Origin: Proteiniphilum sp.
GTDB lineage: Bacteria; Bacteroidota; Bacteroidia; Bacteroidales; Dysgonomonadaceae
Direction of reading: 5' to 3'
NCBI GenBank assembly: GCA_016649795.1
Contig: JAENWZ010000047.1
Span: 1-11,092 of the forward strand
Length of the DNA: 11,092 nucleotides
Below, piece after piece: positions 7,326 to 11,092 of the stretch. The notes below the pieces were generated by a model that was given only the letters and a program-made list of their open reading frames with translations, searched no databases and was not told the origin of the DNA. The number at the start of each line of letters is the position of its first letter. Within the stretch, counting starts at the first letter, position 1. The position numbers were made by a program, and so were the translations under genes.

Positions 7326-7937
7326 ATGAAAGCAATTTTAATTCTATTCTTTCTTTCAATTGCCTTTTGTGACATTAACGCGCAGGAAAACGCAGAGAAG
7401 AAAGAGAAAAGTTACAGTCCGGAAGCGATTGCTCTTTATGATCAGGCAACAGACTTAATGATTCAATCAAAACACGACAGTGCGTTGCTTCTTTATGATC
7501 GGGCGATTGAGGCTGATCCTGCATATCATATACCTTATATTGGCAAAGCAAATGTGCTTCTACAGGTAAAAGAATTTCATAAAGCGATGGATGCGATTGA
7601 GACAGCGGTTGAAAAAGAACCGGAATTTGTGGAGAGTTGGCAGTCAGCAGGAATAATCGCTGATCTGATTGGCGACACGCAAAAAGCCAATGAATATTAC
7701 AAAGAAAGCATCAGGCTTTTCAACAAAAACATCAGTGAAACGGATGATCCGGATGTGATTCAGGGCAACAGGTTCGGTAAAATTGTTTCACTCACTATGC
7801 TTGAAGAGGATGAAGAGTTAGAAAAGGAGATCAAGCTTTTTAAGGAAGAGAACTCTGAAGTATCAAACTTAGAAGATCTTCAGGGGATGACCAGAGAGAA
7901 TATCCTCCAGAAAATCAAAACAGAGATCAATTTCTAA
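7326..7937 (+). CDS. Secreted tetratricopeptide-repeat protein
   Basis: This 203-residue protein begins with a Sec signal peptide (MKAILILFFLSIAFCDINAQ, probable cleavage near A19-Q20). C15 is not in a proper lipobox because phenylalanine precedes it. Three consecutive TPR units follow: about 32-65 (EAIALYDQATDLM, then DSALLLYDRAIEADP), 66-99 (IPYIGKANVLL, then HKAMDAIETAVEKEP) and 100-133 (ESWQSAGIIADLIGD, then ANEYYKESIRLF). A charged C-terminal helical region (about 155-203) completes it. TPRs are protein-binding scaffolds; the partner is unknown, and location is likely the periplasm or outer surface. It is probably transcribed from the promoter at 6983-7014. Its end overlaps by 4 bp the end of an opposing ORF. 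Confidence 0.75.
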   Translation: MKAILILFFLSIAFCDINAQENAEKKEKSYSPEAIALYDQATDLMIQSKHDSALLLYDRAIEADPAYHIPYIGKANVLLQVKEFHKAMDAIETAVEKEPEFVESWQSAGIIADLIGDTQKANEYYKESIRLFNKNISETDDPDVIQGNRFGKIVSLTMLEEDEELEKEIKLFKEENSEVSNLEDLQGMTRENILQKIKTEINF

Positions 7938-8203
7938 ACCACCTTTGGATAGAGATTCATACTGAAGAGTCTTAATTTCAGGATACTATTTCTTGTTGCT
8001 GTGTCACTCATAACCATGAATTTATCAACGTTGTACTCATTGGAGAAATGGAGGGGAACCGATTCTCTGTTGGCAACGCTTGACAGACACATCTTACAGC
8101 TTCCTTTTACGTCAAGCATGCTATGTTCTTCGTTCTGAACACCCTGTGTTATAGGGCTCATCTCTCTTAATCCGGCGATTTCGAGACGATTTAACGTAAA
8201 CAT
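7934..8203 (-). CDS. Hypothetical 89-residue protein with a CxxC motif
   Basis: I do not recognise this ORF. It encodes 89 residues starting at an ATG (MFTLNRLEIAGLREMSPITQ), with a GSCKMC pair (C36-x2-C39) and a basic, hydrophobic end (LRLFSMNLYPKVV). There is no signal peptide or membrane span. Nothing else in this 270-bp stretch is coding, so it is not a shadow of another gene. It converges on the TPR gene with a 4-bp tail overlap and no terminator between. No clear promoter or ribosome binding site is seen upstream. It may be a real small gene or a chance ORF. Confidence 0.38.
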   Translation of the reverse strand: MFTLNRLEIAGLREMSPITQGVQNEEHSMLDVKGSCKMCLSSVANRESVPLHFSNEYNVDKFMVMSDTATRNSILKLRLFSMNLYPKVV

Positions 8204-8235
8204 TTGGTTTGAGTTACGAGTAGATTGTTATTCAT

Positions 8236-8283
8236 TCAAAAACAAGCGAGGGCATAAATGATCATTATCATCAATGCTCTCGC
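8236..8283 (-). terminator. Rho-independent terminator of the aldolase gene
   Basis: GCGAGGGCAT (8246-8255) and ATGCTCTCGC (8274-8283) pair over 10 positions, with one wobble or mismatch depending on strand. ATGAT/ATCAT extends the pairing inside around a CATT loop. Read on the minus strand, the stem is followed by TTGTTTTTGA (8236-8245), the expected U-tract. It begins 28 bp after the aldolase stop. Confidence 0.75.
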
Positions 8284-8311
8284 TAAGTATGCTAGTCTAC
8301 TTTTCTGGATA

Positions 8312-9376
8312 TTACGCTAAGTCTATATCCTTATTCAAATAGACATCTTGAATCAGGTTCAATAATTTAACTCCTTCTTCCATTGGGCGTTGAAAAGCTT
8401 TTCTACCGGAAATAAGACCGGTGCCGCCTGCTCGTTTATTAATAACAGCTGTGCGAGCGGCAGCAGCAAAATCGTTATCACCGGACGCTCCTCCCGAATT
8501 TATTAAGCCGATTCTTCCCAAATAGTTATTCACAACCTGATATCTACAGAGATCAATTGGGTGATCAGTAGCCAGTTTATCATACATTCCGGGATCTGTT
8601 TTGCCAAACTTCAGGTCACGGAAGCCACCGTTGGTATCAGGTAATTTTTGTTTAATGATATCGGCCTTAATGGTAACACCCAGATAGTTTGCCTGACCTG
8701 TGAGGTCTGCTGCTGCATGATAATCTTTTTCTGATGTTTTAAACTGATTATTACGTGTGTAACACCACAATACGGTTACCATTCCCAGTTCGTGAGCCTC
8801 CTCAAAAGCTTCGGATACTTCCTGCAACTGTCTGTCGGCCTCTTCCGATCCAAAATAGATGGTTGCTCCAACAGCAGCTGCTCCTAAGTTCCATGCTTCT
8901 TGAACCGATCCGTACATCACTTGGTCGTACTTATTGGGATAAGTCAATAACTGACTGTGATTCATTTTTACTAAAAATGGAATTTTATGGGCATATTTTC
9001 TTGCATACAATGCCAATCCGCCAAAAGTAGTTGCAACCGCGTTACATCCCCCCTCCATAGCCAGTTTAATAATATTTTCCGGGTCAAAATAAAGAGGATT
9101 TGGTGCAAAAGAAGCGCCTGCGGTATGTTCTATACCTTGATCAACCGGTAAAATTGAAAGATAGCCGGTACCAGCCAGTCGTCCATGATTGTATATCGAT
9201 GCCAAATTTTTTAGCACCTGCACGTTGCGGTCACTTATGCCAAATACTTCGTCCACATAATTGGGCCCTGGGTGAGTAAGTTGATCTTTACTTACGGTTT
9301 TACATGTGTGATTTAGTAAATCATCTGCATTGTTACCCAAGTATTCTCTGATTCTTTCGATGTTGTTTTCTACCAT
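8312..9376 (-). CDS. fbaB: Class I fructose-bisphosphate aldolase (FbaB/DhnA type)
   Basis: The enzyme cleaves fructose 1,6-bisphosphate to dihydroxyacetone phosphate and glyceraldehyde 3-phosphate (and the reverse) through a lysine Schiff base, in cytosolic glycolysis/gluconeogenesis. The sequence follows E. coli FbaB, as I recall it, almost end to end: LAGTGYLSILPVDQGIEHTA (68-87), NPLYFDPENII (93-103), RKYAHKIPFLVKMNHSQLL (126-144), GAAAVGATIYFGSEEADRQ (165-183), ADIIKQK (238-244, containing the expected Schiff-base lysine), LINSGGASGDND (291-302) and VINKRAGGTGLISGRKAF (311-328). I start it at the ATG at 9376, giving 354 residues against about 350 in the family. A longer in-frame start at 9499 would add 41 unrelated residues and overlap the methyltransferase gene. 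It follows that gene by 80 bp and is closed by the hairpin at 8236-8283. Confidence 0.92.
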   Translation of the reverse strand: MVENNIERIREYLGNNADDLLNHTCKTVSKDQLTHPGPNYVDEVFGISDRNVQVLKNLASIYNHGRLAGTGYLSILPVDQGIEHTAGASFAPNPLYFDPENIIKLAMEGGCNAVATTFGGLALYARKYAHKIPFLVKMNHSQLLTYPNKYDQVMYGSVQEAWNLGAAAVGATIYFGSEEADRQLQEVSEAFEEAHELGMVTVLWCYTRNNQFKTSEKDYHAAADLTGQANYLGVTIKADIIKQKLPDTNGGFRDLKFGKTDPGMYDKLATDHPIDLCRYQVVNNYLGRIGLINSGGASGDNDFAAAARTAVINKRAGGTGLISGRKAFQRPMEEGVKLLNLIQDVYLNKDIDLA

Positions 9377-9456
9377 ATCTTTTATTATTATAGTGTGTGG
9401 AATATTTATTAATTGATTATCATTGAGATAAGAAGTTAATTCGATATAGAAAGATT

Positions 9457-10068
9457 TTAGTTGTTTTTTATACGGAAAATTTGCCATATATCCGACCAAA
9501 TATTTACCGCTTCTATTTGTGAGGGATCAAAACCGGCAACTACAAGATTGTCATACGTTTTTCTGTTGATATTGTCACCATAGAGTCCATAAGAAATGGG
9601 GTTTAAAAAATCCATAATTATTCCCTGAATCTTTTTTTGACTGCGCACATGCTCAAGCAATAAAATAGTGCCGTTTTGTTTACAAACTCTTTTTATTTCT
9701 TGAAATCCTTTAATGGGATCGCTAACAGAGCAGAAAACGCACGATGCAACAACTGTATCGAATGTATTGTCCGGAAAAATTAATTCTTCTGCATTCATCT
9801 TCACAATTCGATCAATATGAGTGTACCCATTTGCACGTCTATGTGCATACTTTAGCATTTTCTCACTGGAGTCTATACCTGTGAGTGTTATACCTGGTGG
9901 GTAATGTCGAATGTTTTTTCCTGTTCCAATTCCCACTTCAAGCGTTTTACCAAATGCATCTTTCACCAATTCTTTCCGCCACTTGGTTAGCGTTCCGTCG
10001 ACAGGAGCTAACAACTTATCGTATAAAGCAGCATTTTGATCATAATATTGCTTGTTTTTACTTTTCAT
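9457..10068 (-). CDS. Class I SAM-dependent methyltransferase (Methyltransf_11 / METTL7-like)
   Basis: This 203-residue Rossmann-fold methyltransferase has motif I LEVGIGTGKNIRHYP (43-57), the acidic D66 after strand 2 (TGIDSSEKML), the N92-A-E loop before FPDNTFDTVVASCVFCSV (98-115), and the post-core LLLEHVRS (136-143) followed by MDFLNPI (152-158). The combination CSVSDPIKGFQEIKRVCK with EHVRS is typical of the METTL7/PmtA-like branch, which methylates small molecules, lipids or thiols; the substrate here is unknown. Length is usual. It starts 66 bp after the multicopper-oxidase remnant and is followed 80 bp later by fbaB. It may belong to the metal-related cluster upstream or stand alone. 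Confidence 0.8.
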   Translation of the reverse strand: MKSKNKQYYDQNAALYDKLLAPVDGTLTKWRKELVKDAFGKTLEVGIGTGKNIRHYPPGITLTGIDSSEKMLKYAHRRANGYTHIDRIVKMNAEELIFPDNTFDTVVASCVFCSVSDPIKGFQEIKRVCKQNGTILLLEHVRSQKKIQGIIMDFLNPISYGLYGDNINRKTYDNLVVAGFDPSQIEAVNIWSDIWQIFRIKNN

Positions 10069-10133
10069 AGAGATGGTGGAATTGCTGATTGCCCCTTTTT
10101 ATTTCTCTTACTTTCTACCCGTCTAAACATACG

Positions 10134-10244
10134 TTATTCCACAACTTCATAATTGCGTATCATGTCCATATCTTTATGCTTCAGATTATGACAATGATAG
10201 AGGAAGATACCGGTAAAGTCTTCGAATCTTAGAGCAATTTTTAC
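10134..10244 (-). pseudogene. Multicopper oxidase, C-terminal remnant with the copper-site motif
   Basis: In a different frame from the Zn-ribbon ORF, 36 codons ending at TAA read VKIALRFEDFTGIFLY, then HCHNLKHKDMDM, then IRNYEVVE. HCH-x3-H-x4-M is the classical C-terminal copper motif of multicopper oxidases (type 1 and type 3 ligands plus axial Met), and RFEDFTGIFLYHCH plus the RNYEV ending is the normal terminus of the periplasmic CueO/CotA-like branch. Only about 36 of the expected several hundred residues survive, with no start codon, so it cannot make an oxidase. It lies directly against the truncated Zn-ribbon gene, sharing the bases GTAAAAATTGC (10234-10244). Confidence 0.75.
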
Positions 10245-10338
10245 ACTCGTAAAAATATTGACAAGCGTCTGTTGGCATTGTTTCTTCCTTCTTATGTCCG
10301 CATTCCGGACAAGTAATTGTTGATTGTAGAATTATCAT
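10186..10338 (-). pseudogene. GDCCVxC-type small Zn-ribbon protein, 3'-truncated and out-of-frame fused
   Basis: From the ATG at 10338 (GAGGGAG just upstream) the product is 50 residues: MIILQSTITCPECGHKKEET, then MPTDACQYFYECKNC, then an unrelated basic tail. C10-x2-C13, C26 and C32-x2-C35 fit the small protein family whose members continue to a GDCCVxC motif and total about 65-70 residues; they are often found with metal-handling genes. Here the GDCCVxC part is gone, and after C35 the DNA is the end of a multicopper oxidase in another frame, giving a junk tail SKIRRLYRYLPLSLS. A longer start at 10377 adds 13 residues unlike the family and is not preferred. The shortened protein may still be made, but is probably non-functional. 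Confidence 0.7.
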
Positions 10339-10396
10339 TTGCGGTTCTCCCTCTTTTCGAAGTTTATTTCTTACCAATCTCCATATCCAGAATTAT

Positions 10397-10783
10397 CTAT
10401 AACGCATTAATAACCCGTTGCAATTTTTCTGCTATTTCTTTGGCTACCTCAATTAATTCCCGGTTATCGACAGCTAGCATTGAGGCCACCGGATTTACTG
10501 CTGCAACTTCAACTTTACCTTTGTCCAACTCCTGTACGATAACATTGCAGGGCAACATTGTTCCTATTTTATTTTCAAACTTAAGAGCTTCATAGGCTTT
10601 GCCTGGGTTGCAGGCTCCCAATATTTTATATTTTCTGAAGTCGATGTCTAGTTTCTCTTTCAGTTTTTCGTGGATGTCAATTTCTGACAATACGCCAAAA
10701 CCTTCTTTTTTCAGTTCTTCAGTAACCTTTTCTACAGCTTCGTCGAAAGTGTATTCTGTTGTTTTCTCAAAGTTATATTTCAT
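10397..10783 (-). CDS. DUF302 domain protein
   Basis: This 128-residue cytosolic protein has the DUF302 fold signature: an N-terminal strand-helix (YTFDEAVEKVTEELKKEGFG), VLSEIDIHEKLKEKLDI, then KILGACNPGKAYEAL, then IGTMLPCNVIVQELDKGKV, and a C-terminal helix. C58 and C79 sit at conserved positions near the ligand-binding cleft. Length fits single-domain members. DUF302 genes often occur next to metal and redox-stress genes, but their biochemical role is unsettled. Its ATG overlaps the stop of the upstream SHOCT gene by an ATGA, so the two are translationally coupled. The Zn-ribbon fragment follows 58 bp later in the same direction. Confidence 0.85.
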   Translation of the reverse strand: MKYNFEKTTEYTFDEAVEKVTEELKKEGFGVLSEIDIHEKLKEKLDIDFRKYKILGACNPGKAYEALKFENKIGTMLPCNVIVQELDKGKVEVAAVNPVASMLAVDNRELIEVAKEIAEKLQRVINAL

Positions 10784-11013
10784 AATAAATTGTTTTTACG
10801 TTCTTCAAACTCCTGTTTATCTATTTCGCCACGGGCGTAACGCTCTTTTAAAATATCGAGCGCCGTATTGCTGGGTTTCTGGAAATCTTGATCGTTGCGA
10901 TTGAATCTCTGTATAATTAGCCAAATAACGGCAACCATAACGACAATACCAATAATCCACAACCAACCCATTCCAAACCCCATTCCCCAGCTATGTCCTC
11001 CAAATCCTCCCAT
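10780..11013 (-). CDS. Small SHOCT-domain membrane protein
   Basis: This 77-residue protein has a Gly/Met-rich N-terminus (MGGFGGHSWGMGFGMG), one membrane span at about 17-34 (WLWIIGIVVMVAVIWLII), a short polar linker, and a C-terminal SHOCT motif at about 50-77 (ALDILKERYARGEIDKQEFE). SHOCT is a short helical module thought to mediate oligomerisation. Length and layout are typical of the stand-alone membrane SHOCT proteins common in copper and heavy-metal loci. The Gly/Met/His-rich start might touch metal, but that is inference. It is coupled by a 4-bp overlap to the DUF302 gene and preceded by the tail of another leftward gene 39 bp upstream, so this is probably an operon. Confidence 0.85.
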   Translation of the reverse strand: MGGFGGHSWGMGFGMGWLWIIGIVVMVAVIWLIIQRFNRNDQDFQKPSNTALDILKERYARGEIDKQEFEERKNNLL

Positions 11014-11052
11014 AATAATTTACTTCTTTGCTTTTATTGATTTCATCTGTTT

Positions 11053-11092
11053 TTACATCAATCCGTCATGGTCATGGTTCATCATGCCATTC
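11053..11092 (-). CDS. C-terminal end of a Met/His-rich protein, truncated by the window edge
   Basis: The minus strand reads NGMMNHDHDGLM then TAA, thirteen codons including the stop before the window ends. The Met/His/Asp-rich tail resembles the metal-binding ends of copper-handling proteins, and the direction and 39-bp spacing to the SHOCT gene suit an operon. Too little is present to name the family, and other frames here close quickly. Confidence 0.4.
   Translation of the reverse strand, partial: NGMMNHDHDGLM

Noticed and set aside
1..11092. CRISPR array, tRNA/rRNA genes, insertion-sequence ends, toxin-antitoxin pair
   Set aside because: Reading through the window I saw no regularly spaced repeats, no tRNA cloverleaf or rRNA sequence, no transposase motifs or paired terminal repeats, and no recognisable toxin-antitoxin proteins.

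Overview
The window looks like chromosomal DNA of a Bacteroidota member, most likely of the order Bacteroidales (inference). The reasons are two sites matching the phylum's TAnnTTTG -7 promoter element, mostly weak ribosome binding sites, Sec signal peptides cleaved near Ala-Gln, a secreted pectate-lyase-like beta-helix protein of a kind common in this group, and a DUF4349-type remnant. The 2-oxoacid dehydrogenase block (about 2.1-5.3 kb) looks GC-richer by eye than the rest. No rRNA, tRNA, CRISPR array or intact insertion sequence was seen.

Layout, plus strand first. The window opens in the C-terminal end of a LytTR-type response regulator (1-246). A nitronate monooxygenase/FabK-like flavoprotein follows (458-1570), with a perfect 8-bp inverted repeat just upstream. 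A gene-free stretch (1571-1935) carries a possible gene scrap and a candidate promoter. Next come the E1 alpha, E1 beta and E2 genes of a pyruvate (or related 2-oxoacid) dehydrogenase complex (1936-5313), tightly packed and with no E3 gene beside them. E2 overlaps by an ATGA the start of a secreted parallel beta-helix protein (5310-6956), an unusual partner for a central-metabolism operon. Behind it lie a near-consensus Bacteroidota promoter, a headless DUF4349-like membrane tail, and a secreted TPR protein (7326-7937).

The right part is on the minus strand. It contains an unrecognised 89-residue ORF converging on the TPR gene, a hairpin-plus-U-tract terminator, class I fructose-bisphosphate aldolase (fbaB), a SAM-dependent methyltransferase, and a cluster of small genes of the kind found in metal-handling loci: a GDCCVxC-type Zn-ribbon fragment fused out of frame to the C-terminal copper site of a multicopper oxidase, a DUF302 protein, a SHOCT membrane protein, and the Met/His-rich tail of another gene at the window edge.

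Functionally, the E1/E2 genes should make acyl-CoA (probably acetyl-CoA) from a 2-oxoacid, using an E3 encoded elsewhere. FbaB serves glycolysis/gluconeogenesis. The right-hand cluster appears to be a decayed copper or heavy-metal module in which a deletion removed the back of one gene and nearly all of a multicopper oxidase. I found no clear previously undescribed system. The most notable items are that deletion scar and the translational coupling of E2 to a secreted beta-helix protein.
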